DNA of 64,000 nt from Candidatus Didemnitutus sp. (GTDB taxonomy: Bacteria; Verrucomicrobiota; Verrucomicrobiia; Opitutales; Opitutaceae), in assembly GCA_019634575.1 (NCBI GenBank), contig JAHCAY010000001.1:1984001-2048000 (forward strand). Reading direction: 5' to 3'. A program made the position numbers and the translations under genes. The notes under the pieces are model-generated. The model did no database searches. It was given only the letters and a program-made list of their open reading frames with translations, and had not been told where the DNA came from. Below, piece after piece: positions 15,902-23,747 of the stretch (positions within the stretch are counted from its first letter, which is position 1; every line of letters starts with the position of its first letter).

Positions 15902-16428
15902 GCGACGCGCTCGTAAGCGAGAAGGCGTTCCAGATCGGCGACGGCTTCTTCGCGGGTGATGTCGCGGCCTTCGTATTTGAACGCATAGAAGGCGGCGACG
16001 TAGGGTTTGAACCATTCCGAGTGCTCCAACATGTAGGGCTGGTGCGGATTCACGCGGCTCTGGATCGTGAGATGGCAGCGCTGACAGAGGGCGAGTAGGT
16101 TCCACCAGCGGCAGTTCGATTTGTCGCCGTCGAGATGGTGCACCGTTCCGATGCGCCACTGCGCCAACACGTTTTTGCCCGCGTGGATCAATCCGGCGGC
16201 CGTAGCGCTTGCGGTAATCGGAACGATACTTTCGCCGACGAGGAATGCGAGCGGCCCGCCGTGCGTGCAGTCGCACGAGCACGCGGTCCATTCACCCTTT
16301 CCGTGCTCGCCTTTGCGGTAAGGATGGTGGCAGCGAATGCAGCGGTGACCGGCAGCGGCCCAGGTCGCGTCGCTGATCTGCTTCCAGTCGGCCGGATATT
16401 CGCCGGTGATGTCGAGGACGCGTGGCAT
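15898..16428 (-). CDS. HNH endonuclease-like protein
   Basis: 176 residues. A zinc-binding N-terminus (CIRCHHPYRKGEHG, then CSCDC) is followed by the HNH core: VHHLDGDKSNCRWWNLLALC followed by QRCH (His-His, Asn-x-x-x-x-x-Asn, and Cys ligands). The ATG at 16428 has GAGGA seven to eleven bases upstream and is preferred over an in-frame ATG at 16443. It probably nicks or cleaves DNA. Its place in the early operon points to host takeover or replication rather than packaging. Confidence 0.8.
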   Translation of the reverse strand: MPRVLDITGEYPADWKQISDATWAAAGHRCIRCHHPYRKGEHGKGEWTACSCDCTHGGPLAFLVGESIVPITASATAAGLIHAGKNVLAQWRIGTVHHLDGDKSNCRWWNLLALCQRCHLTIQSRVNPHQPYMLEHSEWFKPYVAAFYAFKYEGRDITREEAVADLERLLAYERVA

Positions 16429-16430
16429 TG

Positions 16431-16796
16431 TTAGTTCCTCCACTCGATCAGCTCGCCCTCGAAATTCGGGCCGTAGTTATCGGCGAAGAAGTCGAGAAAT
16501 TCGGGGATACCGAAGAAACCGTCCGCGATCGCAAGGCGGTGCAGTTCGCGGTGCGGCATCTCGCGGCCGTTGAGTTTCACCAGGCCGCTACAGCCCGACG
16601 TGTAGATGGCAATCGGCGTGACCTTGCGGCAAGTAGCCGTGCGCAGGAGGCGGCACTTCTTCGTCCGCATTCCGGTGTAGAGATAGAGCGTGTCGCCGAC
16701 GCGCGTCGGTCGCTTGCGCCGCGGTCGGATCGTGTGCGGCTTGCGGCCGCTCTCAACAGCGTCCGCGAATTGACCTTTGAAGTTGTAGGCGGGCAT
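16431..16796 (-). CDS. ASCH-domain-like protein
   Basis: 121 residues. The start MPAYNFKGQFADAVESGRKP followed by HTIRPRRKRPTRVGDTLYLY is the typical ASCH/PUA-like opening (KTIT/HTIR...RVGDxLxLYTG). Family members bind RNA or modified nucleosides. A cysteine-rich middle (CRLLRTATCRKV) may be structural. It lies 2 bp from the HNH gene. Confidence 0.8.
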   Translation of the reverse strand: MPAYNFKGQFADAVESGRKPHTIRPRRKRPTRVGDTLYLYTGMRTKKCRLLRTATCRKVTPIAIYTSGCSGLVKLNGREMPHRELHRLAIADGFFGIPEFLDFFADNYGPNFEGELIEWRN

Positions 16797-16815
16797 GGGG
16801 GAACTGGTCTGGTTC

Positions 16816-16974
16816 TTATTTGCCGGACGGAACCGGAGCGGTTCCCGGCGCCTGCTCGAACTCGACGGGGATCGGAGCGGGCAGCGTCGGGCCCTTGTGC
16901 GCGCACGCCGCGAGCGTGAGGAGCGCGGTGAGCGCGAGAGCGAGAAAGCCGGTGCGGAAGGTGATCGTTTTCAC
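16816..16974 (-). CDS. Small lipoprotein, spanin-like
   Basis: 52 residues from GTG 16974: a basic N-terminus, hydrophobic stretch and lipobox LAAC near residue 22, then a short Pro-rich tail (APIPVEFEQAPGTAPVP). This is the shape of an outer-membrane Rz1-type spanin. It follows a lysin-type gene pair, which supports a lysis role; this is inference. Confidence 0.6.
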   Translation of the reverse strand: MKTITFRTGFLALALTALLTLAACAHKGPTLPAPIPVEFEQAPGTAPVPSGK

Positions 16975-17441
16975 GGGATGATGATTTGCTGAACGGTGTT
17001 GAGTTCGGCGGGTGTGAACTCGAAATAGCGGCGCGTCTGCGGCTCCCAGGCGTGCCACGCGCCGTCGTGAAACCACAGGTTGACCTCGTGCCACACGGCG
17101 GCCGGCGTGCCGGCGCCCTTGTAGTATTTGCACGCGGCGATCGCGATGCTCTCGACTTCCGGAGGCACGCTGCCGTCCGGCATCTGCGCGAGCAGGTTCA
17201 CGACCTCGAGCGCGGCGCGCAGCGCGAAGTGCTCGCACTGGTTGCCGCGCTTCTGCCAGGTCTGCTGTCCGCGCGCCTGCTGAAAATCCCAAAGGTAGTC
17301 GGCAAACTGCTTCTCGACCCACGAGCGGGACGTGGCGACGTAAACGCCATTCATGACGCACGGGCCTTGCACAGCCCAGGAAGGAAACTGCGCGCGCGCA
17401 GCCTGGATGAGGTTAGCGGAGCTGAGAACGAGAACGGGCAT
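16971..17441 (-). CDS. Phage protein with transglutaminase/cysteine-peptidase-like pattern
   Basis: 156 residues (MPVLVLSSANLIQAARAQFP). A Cys in NQCEHFALRAALEVV, followed about 60 residues later by WHEVNLWFHDGAWHAWEPQT, gives a Cys-His-Glu order like transglutaminase-like peptidases. It overlaps the 3' end of the lysin gene by 29 bases. It may process peptidoglycan peptides or a host protein; no experimental homologue is recognised. Confidence 0.6.
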   Translation of the reverse strand: MPVLVLSSANLIQAARAQFPSWAVQGPCVMNGVYVATSRSWVEKQFADYLWDFQQARGQQTWQKRGNQCEHFALRAALEVVNLLAQMPDGSVPPEVESIAIAACKYYKGAGTPAAVWHEVNLWFHDGAWHAWEPQTRRYFEFTPAELNTVQQIIIP

Positions 17442-17832
17442 GGTAGATATTCTCCACGGCGACCGCGAAGTGATAGGCACGCTCGGGCGCGGTCCCGCGC
17501 GTGCTGCCGTTGATCCCGGCGTTCCACGCCAGGGCGATGTTGAAGAGCAACGGAGCCACGCCGCGCGCTTCGAGCTGCGCGGCGAGGTAGTTGACATGCT
17601 TGACCGCACAGGCACGCGCCACGGCGACGCAGCGTGCCTCTGCAAACGAAATACCTGGCATGTGCAGGCGCCAAACAGCGGGCGTGATCTGCCACGGCCC
17701 GCGCTCACCGTGCGCGCCGTCGCGGCCGTTCCACTCCTCGCGCTCACGCAGCGCGTCGACGAGACGATCGACGTCGACGGCCGCGTGAGCGGAAACCACG
17801 AGCAGAACGAAGATGACGGCGGCGCGGATCAT
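17413..17832 (-). CDS. Lytic transglycosylase-like phage lysin
   Basis: 139 residues with an N-terminal signal or anchor (MIRAAVIFVLLVVSAHAAVD). The catalytic-domain pattern follows: EEWNGRDGAHGERGPWQITP, then ALAWNAGINGS, recalling SLT-type transglycosylases (GxxQIxPxxW and AWNAG). It would cleave murein from the periplasm after Sec export. ATG 17832 overlaps the stop of the upstream gene. It sits in the leftward early operon, not beside the late genes. Confidence 0.7.
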   Translation of the reverse strand: MIRAAVIFVLLVVSAHAAVDVDRLVDALREREEWNGRDGAHGERGPWQITPAVWRLHMPGISFAEARCVAVARACAVKHVNYLAAQLEARGVAPLLFNIALAWNAGINGSTRGTAPERAYHFAVAVENIYHARSRSQLR

Positions 17833-18284
17833 GAGGCGAGGATTTCGCGAACCTCGTCGAGCGACGTGCAGACGTGATCGCACATTTTGACCATCAGCTC
17901 GGGCTCTTCGCCGTCACGCGTGAGGACGATCGTCTGCTTGCCCTGGCCAGCGGCCCAACCGAGTTCGAGGTGCGCCGAGCGTCCGCACGGAAGGACCAGG
18001 AGGAACGTGTCGGCCCACTTCATCGCGTTGAAGTCAGAGGCGAAACCACGCTTCGCGATCGGATGATCGAGGGCGGCGACGTATTCCTTCGCAGTCCAAT
18101 TCATCCAGTTCGGGTCGATTTCTGACCACGCGAAGCCGCGCGTCGTCGGCGCGGGATTACGGAAGTCGTAAACCAGGTGCCCGTCGCGATAGAGTTCCTG
18201 CACGACTTCGGGCTGCAGCAGATTCCGCCACGAGCTGGCGACGTAGATGCGGCGCATCCGCACGGGAGTGAGGATGCGTTTCAC
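17829..18284 (-). CDS. Nucleoside 2-deoxyribosyltransferase-like protein
   Basis: 151 residues from GTG 18284 (or ATG 18257). It starts with the Rossmann-like strand MRRIYVASSWRN, has KWADTFLLVLPCGRSAHLEL followed by GWAAGQGK (the GxSxHxExGxAxGxGK pattern of the family, with the putative nucleophilic Glu), and a C-terminal strand-helix. Enzymes of this fold exchange or hydrolyse the deoxynucleoside glycosidic bond. In phages such proteins are tied to nucleotide pools or base modification; the role here is open. Confidence 0.7.
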   Translation of the reverse strand: MKRILTPVRMRRIYVASSWRNLLQPEVVQELYRDGHLVYDFRNPAPTTRGFAWSEIDPNWMNWTAKEYVAALDHPIAKRGFASDFNAMKWADTFLLVLPCGRSAHLELGWAAGQGKQTIVLTRDGEEPELMVKMCDHVCTSLDEVREILAS

Positions 18285-18745
18285 TTCGCACCGCCTTTCT
18301 TTTTCGCGCCCTTCTTCTTTTCGGCGGCGAGGCTTTTCTTCTGCTCGGCGTGATAAGACTCCTTCCACTTGAGAAGGCGTTCAACTAACGCGTCGTCGAT
18401 CTGCTCGGCGTAGAACCACTGGCTCGTGTAGAAGCCCCATCCGTGGTGCTGCACGTAGCCCTTTCCGAACTCGGTCGGCACTGGTGTCGATGCTTTGATG
18501 AGGAATCCCGTCAGCTTCCGTCGTGCGAGAAAGCTGAGGAACTCCTCGGACTGAGAGGCAGCGAGCAGCGGCTCGAATTCGGCCGCCCGCACGCCGAAGA
18601 TTCGTTCCATGTCCATCGCGCTGTGGTCGTCGAAGAAATCCTCCAACGCGTCGCACGCGCTATCGAGGTTCGCCGCAAGCCAGATGATCATTTCGACGCG
18701 GATGTTCTCGTCGAAAAACGTCGAGGAGTGGTCTTTGGTGATCAC
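18281..18745 (-). CDS. Hypothetical phage early protein
   Basis: 154 residues (MITKDHSSTFFDENIRVEMI). Acidic N-terminal two-thirds with several Asp/Glu-rich helices, then an aromatic stretch (HHGWGFYTSQWFYAEQ) and a Lys-rich tail (KKKGAKKKGGAK). It overlaps both neighbours by four bases. Not recognised. Confidence 0.65.
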   Translation of the reverse strand: MITKDHSSTFFDENIRVEMIIWLAANLDSACDALEDFFDDHSAMDMERIFGVRAAEFEPLLAASQSEEFLSFLARRKLTGFLIKASTPVPTEFGKGYVQHHGWGFYTSQWFYAEQIDDALVERLLKWKESYHAEQKKSLAAEKKKGAKKKGGAK

Positions 18746-19325
18746 GACGCACGTCCTTTCTCCGCCTTCTTGGCGGCTTTGGCGGCGGCCTTTTCGGATT
18801 TCTCGGCGGCCTTCACCGCCTTGCCGAGATCGACGCCGGCCGGCGCCGCCTTGTAGTTGTTCGTGACGACGCGCTTCACGCCGAACTTCGCCAGCTCCTC
18901 GTCGCTGAGGGTTTCGAGCGCTTCGAGGCTGACGTCTCGGTGACCTTGATGAAGTCGGCCTCGCGCTTCGCGCCCTTGATGAGCGTGATCGTAATCGCGG
19001 GGTCGGCGACCTCGAGCGACTTGGAGCTGGTCTGCTTCAGCTCGCCGTAGGGCGTGACGACGGTTTTCTTTTCCTCGAACCACTGCGGGTTGCGCTGCGC
19101 GATGACGGAGATCGCGGCCTGGCACTCGCCGATGATGGTCTGGAACTCTTTGTATGCGGGCATGTGCCCGCGCACGGTTTCGAGGTGCTGGGCGTCGAGG
19201 ACCTGCTGCAGCTTGGCGAGCTGGACTTCGGCGTGCGTGAGACGATCGAGGAGATTCACGAGCGACGCGAAATCGTCCTTCTGAGCGGTGGGAGCGGGAG
19301 CGACGGGATTGATGATAGCGACCAT
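18742..19325 (-). pseudogene. Host-nuclease inhibitor Gam-like protein, frameshifted
   Basis: The first frame (start 19325, MVAIINPVAPAPTAQKDDFA) has the Gam layout: a coiled-coil N-terminus, then TVVTPYGELKQTSSKSLEVA and TLIKGAKREADFIKVTE. The second frame then continues the expected C-terminus (SLEALETLSDEELAKFGVKR) to 18742. The frames join in a -1 sense near 18937-18942, where one extra base would restore V-T-E-D-V-S-L. Mu Gam binds DNA ends and blocks host exonucleases. Either the gene is mutated, the sequence has an error, or slippage occurs; no slippery heptamer is seen. Confidence 0.65.
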
Positions 19326-19368
19326 GTTAGTTTTGGGTCTGATGTTTTTGGGTTGTGGGTTTGGAAAT

Positions 19369-19503
19369 TCAGCGCAGCCGGCGCGGATGCGCGGCGCGCC
19401 ACTCGCGCCAGACGAGCACGACGCAGAGCGCGATGCCGGTCAGGCCGAGGCTGAAGCCAAAGCCGGCGAGCGTGCGGGCGACCGCGAGTTCGACGGGGCT
19501 CAC
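19369..19503 (-). CDS. Very small membrane protein
   Basis: 44 residues from GTG 19503, overlapping the upstream stop (GTGA). One hydrophobic segment (FGFSLGLTGIALCVVLVW) and a basic tail. It may be holin-like or a spanin partner; function unknown. Confidence 0.5.
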   Translation of the reverse strand: MSPVELAVARTLAGFGFSLGLTGIALCVVLVWREWRAAHPRRLR

Positions 19504-19706
19504 GGTTGGCTCCTTCCGAGCGCGTGCGGTTGCAACGCGAGGCGGAGCTGCTTGCGCAGCGTGGCGTTCTCCTGGCGGAGCATCGTGGTTTCTGCCTCGA
19601 AGCGATCGCACGCCGCACGGTGCGCGCGCTCGTAGTGGCGCATTGCGCCGGTCGCGATCGCGGTGGCGACCAGGACACCGACGAGAAAGGCAGCGACGGC
19701 GATCAA
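19500..19706 (-). CDS. Small membrane/coiled-coil protein
   Basis: 68 residues from TTG 19706, overlapping the upstream stop. A transmembrane helix (IAVAAFLVGVLVATAIATGA) is followed by a charged coiled coil (FEAETTMLRQENATLRKQLR). This is the shape of an inner-membrane Rz-type spanin, but family unproven. Confidence 0.55.
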   Translation of the reverse strand: MIAVAAFLVGVLVATAIATGAMRHYERAHRAACDRFEAETTMLRQENATLRKQLRLALQPHALGRSQP

Positions 19707-19903
19707 TGGACACCTCCGCTCTTGATGCTCTGCTTTCGCAGCGGATTCGGTGTGGCGCGCAGCGCGGCCATGCCGAGGAACGCATCGCGGTCGGCGTTGA
19801 TTGGCGCCAGCTCGCTGGCGGAGACGTAGTGCAGCTTCGTGCAGAACGGGCAGCGCGTGACCACGCGCGGCGTTTTGAGAGGACGGCGGGAAGTAGTGCT
19901 CAC
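19703..19903 (-). CDS. Hypothetical small protein with a CxxC pair
   Basis: 66 residues from GTG 19903. TRCPFCTKLHYVSASELAPI near residues 16-35 suggests half of a zinc ribbon; no second CxxC is seen. Basic N-terminus. Coupled to both neighbours. Function unknown. Confidence 0.55.
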   Translation of the reverse strand: MSTTSRRPLKTPRVVTRCPFCTKLHYVSASELAPINADRDAFLGMAALRATPNPLRKQSIKSGGVH

Positions 19904-20115
19904 GCGGACCTCCGTTCCTCGGCGGGCTTCTTCGAGGCCGCGTAGACGCCGAACCTCGTGGGCTCGGACAGCACGACCTGGTCGAGCGAGCAATCGAGCG
20001 CGCGGGCGGCCGCGATCTTCGCGGCCAGCTCGGGCGACGAGGCGAGCGTGTGCGCAACGGCCGCCGCGTGGAACGCCGCGCCCTGCTTGGTGACGTGGAC
20101 GACGACGTCATTCAT
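19900..20115 (-). CDS. Hypothetical phage early protein
   Basis: 71 residues (MNDVVVHVTKQGAAFHAAAV), an alanine-rich helical protein, coupled by four-base overlaps. No domain recognised. Confidence 0.55.
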   Translation of the reverse strand: MNDVVVHVTKQGAAFHAAAVAHTLASSPELAAKIAAARALDCSLDQVVLSEPTRFGVYAASKKPAEERRSA

Positions 20116-20417
20116 TTCCGGCCGCCCTTCTTGGCCTCGCGCGGGCCATACCACGCCTCGACAACACCGGGTTTCAGCTCTTGGCATGCGGCTTCTGGAA
20201 CCGCGAAGAATCCACGGTTCGGCTTCCAAACACCGCCGAGAGCATCGCTCACGTGATGCGTGCAGTCGGCAGAAGCCGGCCGCGTCAGGATGCCTGGCTT
20301 GTCGAGATCGCCGTTCGCAACGACGATGTTGCAGCTCCCGACCTTGAAGACGTCGGCGGGAAAGCTCGCATCGTGACCGCAGTAGAGGACGGTCGCCCCC
20401 ATTTTTGAAGCGCTCAT
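20112..20417 (-). CDS. Hypothetical phage early protein
   Basis: 101 residues (MSASKMGATVLYCGHDASFP). It has four cysteines and a C-terminal Lys/Arg tail. It starts 3 bp after the MuB-type ATPase gene. Unrecognised. Confidence 0.6.
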   Translation of the reverse strand: MSASKMGATVLYCGHDASFPADVFKVGSCNIVVANGDLDKPGILTRPASADCTHHVSDALGGVWKPNRGFFAVPEAACQELKPGVVEAWYGPREAKKGGRK

Positions 20418-20420
20418 GGC

Positions 20421-21554
20421 TCAGACCTCCTTCTTCGGGTTGCTGAGCGCGTCGTAGATCGCCTGCGCCTCGAGCACGTCATCCCACTCGAGCGCGCGCT
20501 CGGCGCGGTCGGCCATCTTCTTGCCGTCCGCGATGACGGAGAAGAGGTGCTTGATGCCGTGGTTGTAGGCGATGCGCTCGCAGAGATCGAGGCCGACGAA
20601 GTTCGGATTGTCCTCGCGGAGATGCTTCCAGAGGTCCTTGCGCGTGCCCTTCGGCGCGTCCGGGAAGTCGAGCTTGCTCGCGCGCACGACCGCGCGCACG
20701 TCCGCGACACGCAGCGCGCTCGGGAGGTGCAGCTTGATCACGCCGCGTCGGTTGAGCTGCTGCAGGAGCTTCGCGTCCTTGCCCTTCTCGATCTCGTCGC
20801 GGCCGACGTCGGTCGAGCAGATCACCATCGCGCAGCCGGTGCGGTCCTTGATCGACTTCAGCGCGTTGATCATGCGGATCGCGCTGCCCTTCTGGTAAGC
20901 GTGCGTGATCGAGTGGAACTCGTCGACGATGACGAGATTGCTCTTGTCGATCGCGTTGTGCACGCGCGGCATCAGCTTGTTGATCGCGCCGTCCGCACCG
21001 AGGCCGAGCGCGCGAGCGAACTCGCGGTAAATGTCCTGCACACCGCTCACGGCCTGCAGGTCGACGTAGATCGTGGCGCCGTGGTTGTTCTCGTCGCGGA
21101 ACCAGAGGAGGTTCTCGGTCTTGCCGACGTGGCTGTTGCCGAAGATGAACGCGATCTGTTTATCGTCCCAGGCCTTCCGGCAGACCTGGTGAATCTCCTT
21201 CGTCGTGAGCGTGACGACGCGGCTCTTGCGCTGCTCCTCGGTGACGATGCGGAGCTGGTTACGAAGCACGCGGATGCGGGAGAGCATCTTCGCGGGCGGC
21301 GGCAGGTAGCCGTTGTTCTCGTTCTTGTATTCGCCGCGCATCACGCGGGAATAGGTGCTGCCGTCGACGCCGAGTTCGGCGGCGCACTCGGCCTGCGACA
21401 TTTTCTTCTCGAGGCTGTAGCGGAACCACCAGCGGAGATCGCCCTGGAACTCCGGCTTGTGCTTCTTGATGCCGATTTCGACGATGTCGCCGGCGAGATT
21501 CGTGCCGGACCATTGTTCGGTCGCGGCGGGTTGGGTATCGGTAGTCGTGCTCAT
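20421..21554 (-). CDS. MuB/TniB-type AAA+ ATPase, transposition target selector
   Basis: 377 residues. An N-terminal helix-turn-helix (about 50-75: KKMSQAECAAELGVDGSTYS) is followed by an AAA+ core with Walker A GNSHVGKT (139-146), Walker B LVIVDEFH (207-214), and a sensor-1-like CSTD near 250. Mu gpB has the same plan (HTH plus ATPase) and delivers target DNA to the transposase. The gene lies 33 bp downstream of the MuA-type gene, the normal A-B order. Confidence 0.88.
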   Translation of the reverse strand: MSTTTDTQPAATEQWSGTNLAGDIVEIGIKKHKPEFQGDLRWWFRYSLEKKMSQAECAAELGVDGSTYSRVMRGEYKNENNGYLPPPAKMLSRIRVLRNQLRIVTEEQRKSRVVTLTTKEIHQVCRKAWDDKQIAFIFGNSHVGKTENLLWFRDENNHGATIYVDLQAVSGVQDIYREFARALGLGADGAINKLMPRVHNAIDKSNLVIVDEFHSITHAYQKGSAIRMINALKSIKDRTGCAMVICSTDVGRDEIEKGKDAKLLQQLNRRGVIKLHLPSALRVADVRAVVRASKLDFPDAPKGTRKDLWKHLREDNPNFVGLDLCERIAYNHGIKHLFSVIADGKKMADRAERALEWDDVLEAQAIYDALSNPKKEV

Positions 21555-21587
21555 GGGTTGGGTTTTGGGTGAGTGATGGGGAAAGGG

Positions 21588-23735
21588 TCAGAGGAGCGCG
21601 GAGAGATCGCGCTCGGGGCGAGCGGTGGCCGGGGTATCGGCCGGCGCGTCAGAGAGCGCGGAGAGGTCCTTGCTGGTGCTGCGGCGCACCTTCGCGCGGC
21701 GCGCGTTGTCGGCCTGCTCGGTCGCGCCGGCCGCGATGCCTGCGGCGGACTGCAGCGCGGCGGCGAAGCGTCCCTCCTTCGGCTCGACGTAGTTGTCCTG
21801 CGCGAGCGTGCGCGAGAGGCCCTTCGGCTTGTCCTGGTCGTCGTCGGCGTTCTTGAGGCCGAGGCGCACGGCGAGCTGGTGGTTGTGCGCCTTGTCGGCG
21901 TCGGCCTGCGCGCGATCGGCGGCCATGAGGTGCCGCGTCGGGCGCTCGATCTCCTCAGAGACGAACTCGCGGATGCGCTCGGCGGCCGCGCTGAGCGCTT
22001 CCGTGTCCTTGATGCCGGCGGCGCCGCCGAGCTGCGCGAGCGTGCCGAGATAGTTGCCCTCGAGGCCGAAGCAGTAGATCGCCGCCATCGTGCGCTCGTC
22101 GTAGTAGGCGACGATCTCCTTGCCGTTCTGCGTGCGGCCGATGTCGCTGCCCGCCTGGGCGAACGTGTAGCCCTGGCCGCGGATCGTGAAGGTGACCTTG
22201 TGGTTCTTCACCGTGACGCGCTTCGCGGAGAACGAGAGGAGCGCGAGGACCGGCTCCGGCACGCGGAGGAACTTCGCGCCAGCGAGCAGCTTCGCGCGGC
22301 GCTCGACCGGACTCTGCATGCGCGTCTCGAATTGCACCGTGAGCTGCTGCGCGGGCGAAAGCGTCGCGAGCTGCTCGACGGGCTGGAGCGCTTCGCCGGG
22401 CAGGCGCCACTCGGTCACTTCCTCGAAGCCGAGCATCTTGTGCTGCGTGCGTTGCTCGAGCATCTGCAGGCCGGCGGTGAACGCGGTCACCGCTTCGTCG
22501 AAGGACATGAACGGCACGCGGAACTGTGCGAAGCGCTCGTCGCTGCACTCGTAGGCGGCGATCTGCTTGAAATACTTCACCTTGGCCTCGAGGTCGCCGG
22601 GCGCGTTGTCGTAGCGGCTGCCCTTCTGGCCAGGCAGCGAGCCGAGCACGTTCCACCAGGCGTTGAAGAAAGACTCGATCCAGCCCTTCTCCTGCGGCTT
22701 GCCGCTGCGCTCGACGAAGCCGTTCGCGATCGTCTTGTAGTTGAGCATGCCCGTGCGCTCGATGCGCACCTGGCCGCCGAAATGAAGATCGAGCGCCGCC
22801 TCGAGTTCCGAGGAGATCGCGGCCGCCGCGTTCTCGACGAGGATCGTCATCGGGTAGTTCGCCGGCACGCCCCACGCGAAGAGACCGGGCAGCAGCGTCT
22901 GCATGTCCTCGTGCGTGATCGACATCCGCTTGCCGTCTTCCTTGCGCAGGCGCGGCTTGAAGCCGACCGCGAGGTGCGTGCGCGTCGCGACGTCGATCGC
23001 GAGCAGACCGCGCACCGGCACGACGTCGCGACCAACCTTCACCAGGACGTCCGTCTCGAAGTCGTCGATCGTGATCAGCTCGAGGAAGCGCAGCTCGCTC
23101 GGATCGCGCTGCAGTTTCGGGATCATGCCGGAGATCGCCGTGCGGCCCTTTGTCGCGAGCGTGTGCTGAACCTTCGACGGGAAATAGCGGTAGAGGTTCG
23201 ACGGCTTCCATCCCGGCGGCGTGATGCCAGGGAACGTCTTCGGAACGTCGCGCTCGGGATACGTGGTCGCATACCACTCGCGCCAGGTGCCGTAGCCGGC
23301 GACGGGCTTTCCCTCGCGCCAGAGGGCGTAGAGCTTGAAGATCGCCTGGCGCTTCGAGCGGTGCTCGCGCAGCGCGGCCGTGCGCAGCCACTCGACCAGC
23401 TCGGGCCGCAGCTTCTGCTCGTTGCTGTAGCCGCGAGCGAGGACGCGCCAGTCGAAGCCCGCCTCGACCCACGCGTAGTAAAGCGTCTTGAGGTTGCCGT
23501 AGCTCCAACCGTCGCGCGAGGTGTTCTCGAGCGAGACGATGCGGAGCGCCTTCACCACGCCGCGCGTGTCCTTGCGCACCGCGTCGAACACGTTGAGCAG
23601 CTCCTTCACGCGCTCCTGCTCGCCGATCTTAAGGCCGAGCCACTCGTTGTGGTGCTCAAGCGGGATGTATTCGGCGACGGCGGCGGAGAGTGGCGCGGGC
23701 TGCGCGGGAACGATGGCGGCGGATGTTTCACTCAT
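21588..23735 (-). CDS. MuA-type DDE transposase
   Basis: 715 residues, close to MuA (663). An N-terminal DNA-binding region (about 30-200) is followed by the RNase H-like core. Candidate catalytic residues are D224 or D225 (LITIDDFETD), then E301 (TILVENAAA) where Mu has Asp, and E354 (KGWIESFFN). The 53-residue spacing of the last two is near the 55-56 of MuA. A beta-barrel domain follows (about 480-560) and then a charged tail that would contact the MuB-type ATPase. It would cut and join the prophage ends at 12482 and 52146. Confidence 0.9.
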   Translation of the reverse strand: MSETSAAIVPAQPAPLSAAVAEYIPLEHHNEWLGLKIGEQERVKELLNVFDAVRKDTRGVVKALRIVSLENTSRDGWSYGNLKTLYYAWVEAGFDWRVLARGYSNEQKLRPELVEWLRTAALREHRSKRQAIFKLYALWREGKPVAGYGTWREWYATTYPERDVPKTFPGITPPGWKPSNLYRYFPSKVQHTLATKGRTAISGMIPKLQRDPSELRFLELITIDDFETDVLVKVGRDVVPVRGLLAIDVATRTHLAVGFKPRLRKEDGKRMSITHEDMQTLLPGLFAWGVPANYPMTILVENAAAAISSELEAALDLHFGGQVRIERTGMLNYKTIANGFVERSGKPQEKGWIESFFNAWWNVLGSLPGQKGSRYDNAPGDLEAKVKYFKQIAAYECSDERFAQFRVPFMSFDEAVTAFTAGLQMLEQRTQHKMLGFEEVTEWRLPGEALQPVEQLATLSPAQQLTVQFETRMQSPVERRAKLLAGAKFLRVPEPVLALLSFSAKRVTVKNHKVTFTIRGQGYTFAQAGSDIGRTQNGKEIVAYYDERTMAAIYCFGLEGNYLGTLAQLGGAAGIKDTEALSAAAERIREFVSEEIERPTRHLMAADRAQADADKAHNHQLAVRLGLKNADDDQDKPKGLSRTLAQDNYVEPKEGRFAAALQSAAGIAAGATEQADNARRAKVRRSTSKDLSALSDAPADTPATARPERDLSALL

Positions 23736-23747
23736 GGCGGAAGAGGG

